From: Chloroflexota bacterium
GTDB taxonomy: Bacteria > Chloroflexota > Anaerolineae > Anaerolineales > Villigracilaceae
Direction of reading: 5' to 3'
Assembly: GCA_016213105.1 (NCBI GenBank)
Contig: JACRBN010000016.1
Span: forward strand, 62,001 to 126,000
Length of the DNA stretch: 64,000 nucleotides
Of this stretch, positions 15,991 to 25,187 are shown piece after piece. The position numbers were made by a program, and so were the translations under genes. Numbering within the stretch: position 1 is the first letter of the stretch; each line of letters opens with the position of its first letter. The notes under the pieces were generated by a model that did no database searches, was not told the origin of the DNA, and saw nothing but the letters and a program-made list of their open reading frames with translations.

Positions 15991-17010
15991 ATGAAAAAAT
16001 ACTATCCATTCCTACTCATCGTCGTCTTCCTCGGGATGCTCCTCGTCCCGCTGCGGACTCTGGCCCTCGACCCGAAGGCCATCGAGGAGTCCTTCTATCC
16101 GCGCGGACGGCTGATCGACTGGACTGCGCGCGTGCGCCTGTGGCTCGGCGACCGTGTCTTCCCGAAGGTGATCGTGGGCGACGAGGGTTGGCTGGTCTAC
16201 ACCTCCGAAAGCGACATCGAGGATTACCAGAAAGCCGACCTGTTCAGCGACGAGGAACTGGCGCGCATCCAGAAGAGTCTCGATAAACTCTCGGCGCGTT
16301 ACGCGGAGCAGGGCATCACGCTGGTGGTGGTCGTGCCGCCCAACAAGAACAGCATCTACCCCGAGCGCGTGCCCGCGCGGGTGCCCGTCCTCGGGGAGCA
16401 ATCCAAGCTGGAGCAGTTGGTGGAGTATCTGGGTCAACACGGGCAGACGCAACTGCTCGACCTGCGTCCCGCACTGATTGCCGCCAAGGCCGAGCGCGAG
16501 ATCTACTACGCCACCGACACCCATTGGAATGATTACGGCGCATACATCGCTTATGCCGTCATCATGACCGAATTGCAAAAGACGCATCCGAACCTGGCCC
16601 CGCATCCCATCTCCGATTTCAAAGTCGTGACGCGCGCGCCCGAACAGCTCGACCTGGCTGAGAACATCGGCACGACCCTGTACGAGGAAGCCAGGATCCA
16701 ATTCGCGCCGCAGTACGAGAGTCACACCACCTACAAAAATGTGACCGTCGGCGGGCGCAAGCTGATGTTCTCGTACAACCCCGATCCCAGCCTGCCCCGC
16801 ATGGTGCTCTACCACGACTCGTTCTTCTTCCGCGTCATTCCGCTGCTGGGCGAGCATTTCAGCAACGGCACCTATGTCCAGAATTACATCGCGGGCGGAC
16901 TGTGGAGTCTCTCCTGGGTCGACGAGCAAAAGCCCGATGTGGTCATCATCGAGATGTCCGAGCGCTATTTGAAAGACTTGATCTTGTTGATCGATCCGGA
17001 GACGAAATAG
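15991..17010 (+). CDS. AlgX/AlgJ-like SGNH acetyltransferase partner protein
   Basis: 339 residues with an N-terminal signal anchor (KYYPFLLIVVFLGMLLVPLR). The core has GDEGWLVY, VVVVPPNKNSIYPERVP and the DTHWNDYGAY motif holding the Asp-x-His pair of the AlgX/AlgJ/DHHW family. A likely Ser nucleophile lies in LYHDSFFFR. These proteins sit outside the membrane and pass the acetyl group from the MBOAT partner to a polysaccharide. ATG 15991 is preferred over the GTG directly before it. The pairing with the MBOAT gene is the main functional clue; the glycan is unknown. Confidence 0.87.
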   Translation: MKKYYPFLLIVVFLGMLLVPLRTLALDPKAIEESFYPRGRLIDWTARVRLWLGDRVFPKVIVGDEGWLVYTSESDIEDYQKADLFSDEELARIQKSLDKLSARYAEQGITLVVVVPPNKNSIYPERVPARVPVLGEQSKLEQLVEYLGQHGQTQLLDLRPALIAAKAEREIYYATDTHWNDYGAYIAYAVIMTELQKTHPNLAPHPISDFKVVTRAPEQLDLAENIGTTLYEEARIQFAPQYESHTTYKNVTVGGRKLMFSYNPDPSLPRMVLYHDSFFFRVIPLLGEHFSNGTYVQNYIAGGLWSLSWVDEQKPDVVIIEMSERYLKDLILLIDPETK

Positions 17011-17084
17011 ATAATCCGATTCCTATCTCAAAATCGTGAGATTCAGCACGTCCGCCGCGTGATACGGGGGCATGCCGCGTCGGT

Positions 17085-17090
17085 TATAAT
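17085..17090 (+). promoter_or_regulatory. -10 box of a predicted leaderless ROK kinase mRNA
   Basis: TATAAT followed by CGAGGC and then the ATG at 17097. A six-base gap places the transcription start at or next to the A of ATG. No Shine-Dalgarno is possible. Confidence 0.65.
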
Positions 17091-17096
17091 CGAGGC

Positions 17097-18041
17097 ATGA
17101 GCCTCGATATTGCCGTTGACATTGGTGGAACGCACATCCGCGTGGCTGCCTTTGAGCCCGATCAAACCACCCCGAGCAAACATCACCGCGTCGCCTCACA
17201 GGGATTGAAACCAGGGGTATTCGACCGTCTCGTCCAGGCCGTGGAAGCGGTCTGGCCCGCCGACGGGGATGTGAGCGCCATTGGCATGGCTGTACCGGGC
17301 GCGCTTGACATGCGCCAGGGCGTGATTCTCCAGACCCCCAACATTCTCGAATGGCAGAATTTCCCCGTCGGGCCGAAACTGGCCGAGCGCTTCGGCGTAC
17401 CCGTCTACATCAACAACGACGCCAACCTGGCGGCGCTGGGCGAGTGGAAATACGGCGCGGGCCGCGGTCACGACGACCTGCTCTACCTGACCATCAGCAC
17501 AGGCATCGGCGGCGGCGTGATCTGCAACGGACACCTGCTGGAAGGCTATCACGGCCTGGCCGCGGAATTGGGCCACGTCACGGTCGACCCGAACGGGCCG
17601 CCCTGCTCTTGCGGCGCCCCGGGGCACATCGAGGCGCTTTCGTCGGGACGCGCCATTGCGCGCTATGTCAACGAACAACTCCAGGCGGGCGTGAAATCGA
17701 GCCTGACAGCCGACCCGTCGCTTTCGACCTATCAGATCGCGGAAGCCGCCCGCCAGGGCGACGCGCTGGCGATCTCGGCCTTCGAGCGCGCGGGCGATTA
17801 CCTCGGCATTGCGGTGGTCAATTTCCTGCACACCTTCGACCCGTCGGCGCTGATCTTCGGCGGCGGGGTTTCGCAGGTGGGCGACCTGCTGTTCGTGCCG
17901 TTCGAGCGCAGCCTGCGCAAACGAGTCTTCCATCCGCGCTACCTGGAGGGACTGGTCATCACGCGCGCGGCGCTGGGCGATGACGCGGGCCTGCTGGGGG
18001 CGCTGGCCCTGGCGCGCATCTCCGAAGAAGACCCACCCTGA
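17097..18041 (+). CDS. ROK-family sugar kinase (glucokinase-like)
   Basis: Phosphorylates a hexose, probably glucose, with ATP. The 314-residue protein has the ATP motif DIGGTHIRVAAF, the sugar-binding INNDANLAALGEWKYGAG and ISTGIGGGVI, the zinc site and a C-terminal IFGGGVSQ. The ROK zinc signature is normally C-x-C-G-x-x-G-C-x-E; here it reads CSCGAPGHIE, with His in place of the last Cys. Zinc could still bind through His. The start has no ribosome site but a TATAAT six bases upstream. It would feed the glycolytic genes on the other strand. Confidence 0.92.
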   Translation: MSLDIAVDIGGTHIRVAAFEPDQTTPSKHHRVASQGLKPGVFDRLVQAVEAVWPADGDVSAIGMAVPGALDMRQGVILQTPNILEWQNFPVGPKLAERFGVPVYINNDANLAALGEWKYGAGRGHDDLLYLTISTGIGGGVICNGHLLEGYHGLAAELGHVTVDPNGPPCSCGAPGHIEALSSGRAIARYVNEQLQAGVKSSLTADPSLSTYQIAEAARQGDALAISAFERAGDYLGIAVVNFLHTFDPSALIFGGGVSQVGDLLFVPFERSLRKRVFHPRYLEGLVITRAALGDDAGLLGALALARISEEDPP

Positions 18042-18051
18042 CGGGGCTACC

Positions 18052-18184
18052 CGAACCGCTTGAGGGGAGAATCCGCTTCTGAAACGGGAGCAGGTTCGAA
18101 GTCCAATTAAATAATTTTTGCGAGACGGGGACACTTCTTCGCGAAGTTCGACTCCTTAACGGGAGCATCCTCCGTCCCTCGCAA
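18052..18184 (+). ncRNA. Candidate tandem structured leader RNA before the aminotransferase gene
   Basis: Two hairpin domains lie in the 176-base gap. Domain 1 (18052-18098) is closed by CGAACC/GGTTCG. Domain 2 (18118-18184) is closed by TTGCGAG/CTCGCAA with an extra ACGG/CCGT stem, and contains the palindrome CTTCGCGAAG. Both contain the same AACGGGAGCA segment (18083-18092 and 18158-18167) shortly before the closing 3' strand. Repeated motifs in equivalent positions suggest two related aptamer-like units. I could not match this to a known riboswitch class. The ribosome site of the next gene starts about 20 bases downstream. Confidence 0.45.
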
Positions 18185-18217
18185 TCCAAGCCAACAGACA
18201 ATTCAAGGAGTTATTTC

Positions 18218-19549
18218 ATGGAACCAATGAAGTTACCAGGTCCCAAGACCCGTGCGCTGATCAAGCGCGATTCCGCCGTCATTTCCCCGTCGTATCCGCG
18301 CGGCTATCCGTTCGCGATGGACCACGGCAAGGGCACCGAAGTGTGGGACGTGGACGGCAACCGCTTCCTCGATTTCATGGCGGGCATCGCCGTCAATTCG
18401 ACGGGACACGCCCATCCCAAGGTGGTCAAGGCCATCCAGGATCAGGCCGAGAAGTTCATCCACATCTCGTCCGATTTCTATCACGAGAAGTGGATTCAGC
18501 TCGGCGAGAAGCTGGCCGAGATCGCGCCGTTCGATGATTACGGTGTGTCGTTCATGACCAACTCGGGCACCGAGGCGGTCGAGACGGCCATCAAGCTGGC
18601 GCGCTACCACACGGGCCGCAGCAATTTCATCGGATTCACGGGCGCCTTCCACGGACGCACGATGGGCGCGGTGACCTTCACCGCCAGCAAGCCGAAATAT
18701 CACAAGGGCTTTTATCCGCTGATGAACGGCGTGCTGCATGCGCCATTCCCGAATCCCTACCGCCCGATGCTCGAACGCCGCAAGGGCGAAGATGAGGGCG
18801 AGACCGTGGTGCGCTACATCGAGGAGCAGATCCTTGGGCACATCCTGCCAGCCGAGGAAGTGGCGGGCATCCTGGTGGAAAGCATCCAGGGCGAGGGCGG
18901 ATACATCGTGCCGCCGGCGGGCTTCTACCCCGCCCTGCGCGAACTGTGCGACAAGTACGATATCCTGATGATCGTGGACGAAGTCCAGTCGGGCATGGGG
19001 CGCACGGGCAAGTGGTGGGCCATCGAGCACTTCGGCGTGGAGCCTGACATCGTCACCGCAGCCAAGGGCATCGCCTCGGGCATGCCGCTGGGCGCGTGCA
19101 TCGCCCGCCGCGAGATCATGGACTGGGAGAAGGGGTCGCACGGCAACACCTACGGCGGCAACCCGATCTCCTGCGCCGCCGCCCTGGCGACCATCGAACT
19201 GATCGAAACCGAGTACATGCAGAACGCCGCCGAGGTGGGACAGTACACCCTCGACGCGCTGACCGAGATCCAGAGCCGCCACCCGTCCATCGGCGACGTG
19301 CGCGGCATCGGCCTGATGATCGGCGTGGAATTCGTCAAGGACCGCAACTCGAAGGAACCCGCGGGCGACCTGACCGAGCGCGTGGTCGACCTGGCCTTCG
19401 AGCGCGGCCTGCTGATGCTCTCGTGCGGCAAGTCCGTCATCCGCATCGCGCCGCCGCTCTCCATCTCGAGGTCCGAGGTGGACGAGGGCCTGGCCATCTT
19501 CGAAGAGGCTGTGACCCTGGCCGAGAAGGAAGCCAAGGCTGGAAAGTAA
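18218..19549 (+). CDS. Class III (pyridoxal phosphate) aminotransferase, GabT/ArgD-like
   Basis: 443 residues. Contains TNSGTEAVETAIKLAR, AFHGRTMGAVTFTASKPKYH, the cofactor Asp in LMIVDEVQSGMGRTGKWWA and the cofactor lysine in TAAKGIASGMPLG. Likely substrates are 4-aminobutyrate, ornithine, acetylornithine or another omega-amino acid; length and motifs lean to the GabT-like group. AAGGAG lies ten bases before the ATG. A candidate structured RNA precedes it and a clear terminator follows, so it is a single-gene unit. The exact substrate cannot be read from sequence. Confidence 0.93.
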   Translation: MEPMKLPGPKTRALIKRDSAVISPSYPRGYPFAMDHGKGTEVWDVDGNRFLDFMAGIAVNSTGHAHPKVVKAIQDQAEKFIHISSDFYHEKWIQLGEKLAEIAPFDDYGVSFMTNSGTEAVETAIKLARYHTGRSNFIGFTGAFHGRTMGAVTFTASKPKYHKGFYPLMNGVLHAPFPNPYRPMLERRKGEDEGETVVRYIEEQILGHILPAEEVAGILVESIQGEGGYIVPPAGFYPALRELCDKYDILMIVDEVQSGMGRTGKWWAIEHFGVEPDIVTAAKGIASGMPLGACIARREIMDWEKGSHGNTYGGNPISCAAALATIELIETEYMQNAAEVGQYTLDALTEIQSRHPSIGDVRGIGLMIGVEFVKDRNSKEPAGDLTERVVDLAFERGLLMLSCGKSVIRIAPPLSISRSEVDEGLAIFEEAVTLAEKEAKAGK

Positions 19550-19584
19550 AATAATCGGAAGCAGAGATTCCGACTCCAAAAATG

Positions 19585-19618
19585 AAACGAGCGGACCCAC
19601 ACAGGTCCGCTCGTTTTT
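19585..19618 (+). terminator. Terminator after the aminotransferase gene
   Basis: Arms AAACGAGCGGACC and GGTCCGCTCGTTT (13 bp) with a six-base loop, ending in a T-run. It lies about 36 bases after the stop codon and is a standard Rho-independent terminator. Confidence 0.9.
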
Positions 19619-19650
19619 GATTTCGAGTTCAACGACTCCCGTCGCTGACT

Positions 19651-21420
19651 TTATTCCTTCATCTCACATTTATCGTTCTTGTCGTCCCACACGCAGGCGT
19701 AGGAGTTGCGGCGGCAGACGGGTTCGTAGACGATCTTCGAGCAGATGTCCACCGGCTCGCTGCATTTGAGGGTGGTGGCCTGCACGGTGACGCAGCCCGG
19801 TCCGCTCAAGCGCACCTGGCTGGACAGACAGGCCTTCTGTTCCACGCTGTACGTGGTGCCCGCGGGGCAGGCAGGATAGGCCGTGGCGCTGGCCGCCTGG
19901 CAGCATTGGAAGGACGAGTCATAGGTGTAGCCCGGCGCGCAGCCTGCATAGGTGGACTGGGCGATCTCGGGGTTGCTGATGCCGTAGGGAATCTCCGCCA
20001 TGCCGGTGGGCGAGATGCAGGCGCCGTACAGCGTGTCGAAATACATTCCCGCAGAACACAGGCCATCGTTGCCCGCCGCCAGGGCGCAGGATTTGACTCC
20101 GCCGCGGTCGGTCAACACGTAGCCAATGGGACAGCCCGCCACCCCCACCTGCGAGGCGATGGGCGAATAGATGCACATGCCCGTGGTCGCATCGAGGACA
20201 TAGCCCGGGTCACAGACCGCCGAGGAGGCAGCAGGAGAAGAAGACGTGGTGCACGAGGCATTGCAGATCGTCACCTCCACCGTGTTCTCGTAACTGCGCG
20301 GACCCATGCAGGTGAGCAGGCGTTTGCCGTCCACGATGGTCTCCATGCAGGAGTAGTCGTCGCGGTTCAATTCGTAGACCGCGCCCTCCGAGATGTTCAT
20401 TGTCACGAAGCCGTCGCCCTTGGAGCAGTACTGACCGCGCAGGTCCACCACGGGCAGGGCGCACTCGCCCTGCGGCAGGGAGGACACACCGGGCACGTAG
20501 GGCGTCACCTGGCAGATGGGAGCCAGCGGCTTGGGCTGGGGCACCGCACAACGGAAGCCCACGTCGCGACGGGTGTTGCCAGCGCCCATGAAGTGACGCA
20601 GCGCCGCATCCGCCTGGTCAATATCCGTCTCGAAGCTGGAGCCGCGGATGACGCGGTAATCGCCCGACTCGGGTCCCGTGGGATTCTGCGCGGGCGATTC
20701 GTTGTAGTAGGTCTCGCCATAAAAATCGTTAACCCACTCGAAGACGTTGCCCGCCATGTCATACAATCCGTACGGGCTGCGGCCCTCGGCATAATCGGTG
20801 ACGTCGGAGGTGTGCTTGATACAGTTGGCAAAATTCAGGAAGTCGCAGGCCGCGCCGTCATTGCCCCACGGGAAGATCCCCGCCTGGGTGCCGCGCGCGG
20901 ATTTTTCCCATTCGGCCTCGGTCGGCAGGCGGCCGCCAACCCACTGGCAGTAGCCGTTGGCCTGATCCCAGGAAACACCCACCACGGGGTGGCTGTTGTA
21001 CTCCGGGTTGGTGTATTGCGGCGCGCCCAATTCCTGGGTTGGAGGCGTGCACGCTCCCGCGGCCACACATTGCTTGTACATGCCGTTGGTCACCTTGGTT
21101 TGCTGGATCCAGAACGCATCCAGGTAGACGGTGTGCTGGGGCGTGGTGCCTGCGGCATTGCCCATCAGAAATTCTCCCGCAGGGACGAAGGCTAGCACGG
21201 AGGTATCCATCCACTTCATCGCGGTGCCAGCCTGCGGACCCGCCAGCGAAACGGGCGCCAGCGTCGGGGCGGCCGTGGGCGGGATGACGGCTGTCGGCGG
21301 CTCGGTGGCGGGAGGAAGCGTGGGCGCGCTCGTCGCGGTGGCTGTCACCGCAGGGGCGCAGGCCGCCAGCAGCAACGCGGCCAGCACGACCAGAAGCGTC
21401 CAATTCGATGCTCTTTTCAT
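19651..21420 (-). CDS. SUMF1/FGE-type lipoprotein with long Cys-rich C-terminal region
   Basis: 589 residues. A lipoprotein signal ends LLLAAC (Cys21), then a Pro/Thr-rich linker. Residues about 75-300 form a formylglycine-generating-enzyme-like fold: FVPAGEFLMGN, VGVSWDQANGYCQWVGG, LPTEAEWEKSARG, MAGNVFEWVNDFY, VIRGSSFE and RDVGFRCA. The rest is rich in paired Cys with repeats of the form AGCxPGYxxD/CPxGYVL, resembling extracellular binding modules. Most such bacterial proteins are not true sulfatase activators, and the two catalytic Cys of FGE are not evident. AAGGAG precedes the ATG. It is probably an anchored surface protein of unknown role. Confidence 0.85.
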   Translation of the reverse strand: MKRASNWTLLVVLAALLLAACAPAVTATATSAPTLPPATEPPTAVIPPTAAPTLAPVSLAGPQAGTAMKWMDTSVLAFVPAGEFLMGNAAGTTPQHTVYLDAFWIQQTKVTNGMYKQCVAAGACTPPTQELGAPQYTNPEYNSHPVVGVSWDQANGYCQWVGGRLPTEAEWEKSARGTQAGIFPWGNDGAACDFLNFANCIKHTSDVTDYAEGRSPYGLYDMAGNVFEWVNDFYGETYYNESPAQNPTGPESGDYRVIRGSSFETDIDQADAALRHFMGAGNTRRDVGFRCAVPQPKPLAPICQVTPYVPGVSSLPQGECALPVVDLRGQYCSKGDGFVTMNISEGAVYELNRDDYSCMETIVDGKRLLTCMGPRSYENTVEVTICNASCTTSSSPAASSAVCDPGYVLDATTGMCIYSPIASQVGVAGCPIGYVLTDRGGVKSCALAAGNDGLCSAGMYFDTLYGACISPTGMAEIPYGISNPEIAQSTYAGCAPGYTYDSSFQCCQAASATAYPACPAGTTYSVEQKACLSSQVRLSGPGCVTVQATTLKCSEPVDICSKIVYEPVCRRNSYACVWDDKNDKCEMKE

Positions 21421-21443
21421 TCAGTCTCCTTTTGACGCCCGTA

Positions 21444-21449
21444 ATTATA
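21444..21449 (-). promoter_or_regulatory. -10 box of the SUMF1-like gene
   Basis: TATAAT on the minus strand 23 bases before the ATG at 21420, leaving space for the AAGGAG site. It is divergent from the amidase -10 at 21501. Confidence 0.5.
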
Positions 21450-21500
21450 ATGCAAGCCGCCAGGGGCCGATTTCGCAACCCGCCAGATATGGGGGCGGGA

Positions 21501-21506
21501 TATAAT
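21501..21506 (+). promoter_or_regulatory. -10 box of a predicted leaderless amidase mRNA
   Basis: TATAAT, then CGGGGC, then ATG at 21513. The six-base spacing equals that before the ROK kinase gene, implying transcription starts at the ATG. Confidence 0.65.
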
Positions 21507-21512
21507 CGGGGC

Positions 21513-22877
21513 ATGGATATAGCCTCCCTGACCTTGACCCAAGCCCAAAATGCCCTCGCCCGAGGGGATTTTTCCGCGCAAGACCTGACCGAGGCCTGCC
21601 TCCGTCAAATCGAGCGCCTCAACCCGACGATCAACGCCTTCCTCACCGTGCTCCGCCCTGAGCGGAGCGGCGAAGCCGCGAAGTCGCAGGGCGCATTATC
21701 ACACATGCCCGTCGCCGTGAAGGATTTGTACTACACGGCAGGCATCCGCACCACTGCGGGCACGCGCTTCTTCGCCGACTTCATCCCCGACGAAGACGCC
21801 GCGGCTGTGCAGAGACTCAAGCAGGCGGGCGCGGTCCTGCTCGGCAAGACCAACACGCACGAGATCGCGCTGGGCGTGACCAACGTCAATGCGGCCTTTG
21901 GGAACTGTCATAACCCCTGGGACCTGCATCGCATCACAGGCGGCTCCTCGGGCGGGAGCGCGGCGGCGGTGGCCAGCGGCATGGCCCTGGCGGCGCTCGG
22001 CACCGACACGGGCGGCTCGATCCGCATCCCGGCCTCGCTGTGCGGCGTGGTGGGACTCAAGCCCACCTATGGACGGGTCAGCCTGCGCGGGGTCTTCCCC
22101 CTCTCGTGGAACCTCGATCACGCGGGGCCGCTGGCCCGATCCGCGCGGGATGCAGCCCTGCTGCTGCAAGTGCTGGCAGGCTACGATGAACTTGACCCGG
22201 GCTGCGCCAACCAGCCCGTCGACGATTACCTGGCCCACATTGACGAAGGCGTGCGCGGCTGGAAAATCGCGTTCGCCGTCGGCGACTTCATCGATGCCTC
22301 GGACACCGAGGTGCTGGCCTCGGTGCGCGCCGCGGCGGATGTCTTTCAATCCCTGGGCGCACAGGTGGAGGAAGTTGATGTTCAGTGGCTACGCGAAGCC
22401 GCACTGGCGAACTCCCTCATGACCCAGGCCGACGGCGCCGCCTTCCACCGCGAGAGATTGAAGGAACATCCCGAACTGTTCGGCGAGGACATCCGTCAGC
22501 GGCTGGAGATGGGCGCGGCCTACACCGCCAGCGAGTATGCCCTCGCGCGGCGGAAACAGGCCGAGACACGCAGGCAAGCCGAAATCCTCTTCCAAAGCTA
22601 TGACGCCCTGCTGCTGCCCTCCACGCCGATCACGGCGCCGTTCATCGAGGGCAATGACGCGCTCGAACAGGCCCGCCGGTTGACGCGCTTCACCGCCCCC
22701 TTCAACCTGACGGGGCTGCCCGCCTTGTCCATGCCGTGCGGATTTTCGTCGGCGGGGCTGCCCATCGGCTTGCAGATCGTCGGCGGACATTGGCAGGAGG
22801 CAAAGGTATTACGCGCGGCGCAGGCGTATGAAACTGTCATGCGGCCTGACGGGAAGTTTCCCCACCCCAATTTATAA
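21513..22877 (+). CDS. Amidase signature-family hydrolase (GatA-like)
   Basis: 454 residues. The Ser-cisSer-Lys triad is visible: Lys70 (MPVAVKDLYY), the cis-Ser in TGGSSGGSAAAVASG (about 144-145) and the nucleophile Ser168 in DTGGSIRIPASLCGVVGLKP. It hydrolyses an amide; it could be a GatA (Glu-tRNA amidotransferase) homologue, but no gatB or gatC is adjacent, so a stand-alone amidase is as likely. Residues 48-60 (RPERSGEAAKSQG) are encoded by a palindromic repeat and form an apparent insertion between the first helix and the Lys motif. Start chosen by the leaderless -10 spacing. Confidence 0.88.
   Translation: MDIASLTLTQAQNALARGDFSAQDLTEACLRQIERLNPTINAFLTVLRPERSGEAAKSQGALSHMPVAVKDLYYTAGIRTTAGTRFFADFIPDEDAAAVQRLKQAGAVLLGKTNTHEIALGVTNVNAAFGNCHNPWDLHRITGGSSGGSAAAVASGMALAALGTDTGGSIRIPASLCGVVGLKPTYGRVSLRGVFPLSWNLDHAGPLARSARDAALLLQVLAGYDELDPGCANQPVDDYLAHIDEGVRGWKIAFAVGDFIDASDTEVLASVRAAADVFQSLGAQVEEVDVQWLREAALANSLMTQADGAAFHRERLKEHPELFGEDIRQRLEMGAAYTASEYALARRKQAETRRQAEILFQSYDALLLPSTPITAPFIEGNDALEQARRLTRFTAPFNLTGLPALSMPCGFSSAGLPIGLQIVGGHWQEAKVLRAAQAYETVMRPDGKFPHPNL
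21655..21692. repeat. In-frame palindromic repeat in the amidase gene
   Basis: GCCCTG at 21655-21660 pairs with CAGGGC at 21687-21692, with GGCGAAGCC-type pairing inside. The CTGAGCG...GAAGTCG core also appears at 24941-24963, 34492-34577 and 36541-36660. Confidence 0.65.
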
Positions 22878-22916
22878 AAATCAGGCGCCGACGAGCGCCG
22901 ATGAACGCGGAAAACA

Positions 22917-22957
22917 AAGGCCGCAAAGTCCAAAAACCATTGCGACTTTGCGGCCTT
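22917..22957. terminator. Bidirectional hairpin between two convergent genes
   Basis: Perfect 14-bp arms AAGGCCGCAAAGTC/GACTTTGCGGCCTT around a 13-base loop. It lies between the amidase (plus) and acyl-CoA synthetase (minus) stops. T-runs are weak on both sides, but its position suits shared termination. Confidence 0.65.
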
Positions 22958-22998
22958 GCGCTTAAGTTTGAACCTCTCCGCGCCTCTGCGGTGAATCT

Positions 22999-24978
<1,980 letters not shown>

Positions 24979-25059
24979 GATCTCTCCTTTGGCTGGGAGT
25001 GAATAAGGTTTAAACGCGCCTGCGATAGCTAAAACGGGCGCGGAAAGATTCGATTGGCT

Positions 25060-25138
25060 ATTATATAACACCCGCGGTTACGAATTGCGTTTCTGTTAAT
25101 TCGGAAAAAGCACAATTCATGGCTGCACTGGGTATAAT
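25060..25138. promoter_or_regulatory. Divergent promoter region, related to that at 14342-14422
   Basis: TATAAT faces left at 25060-25065 (acyl-CoA ligase) and right at 25133-25138 (glycosyltransferase). CGCAATTCGTAACCGCG (25073-25089, read leftward) differs at only two of 17 positions from the element before the other GT39 gene. CACAATTCATGGCTGCA precedes the right-hand box. The whole is an imperfect inverted repeat. Confidence 0.58.
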
Positions 25139-25187
25139 TCCCCCGCGCATGATCGCTCAAACACAACCCGCCTGCACAGGGTGTCAC

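Noticed and set aside
18052-18184. Glycine, glutamine or guanidine riboswitch identity for the aminotransferase leader
   Set aside because: GGAGA-like and ACGG-like bits are present, but the conserved cores of those classes are not, so I left the class open.
19651-21420. Diversity-generating retroelement target
   Set aside because: The SUMF1-like fold is suggestive, but no reverse transcriptase, template repeat or accessory gene lies nearby.
21513-22877. Calling the amidase GatA
   Set aside because: The triad fits, but no gatB or gatC is adjacent, so only family level is supported.
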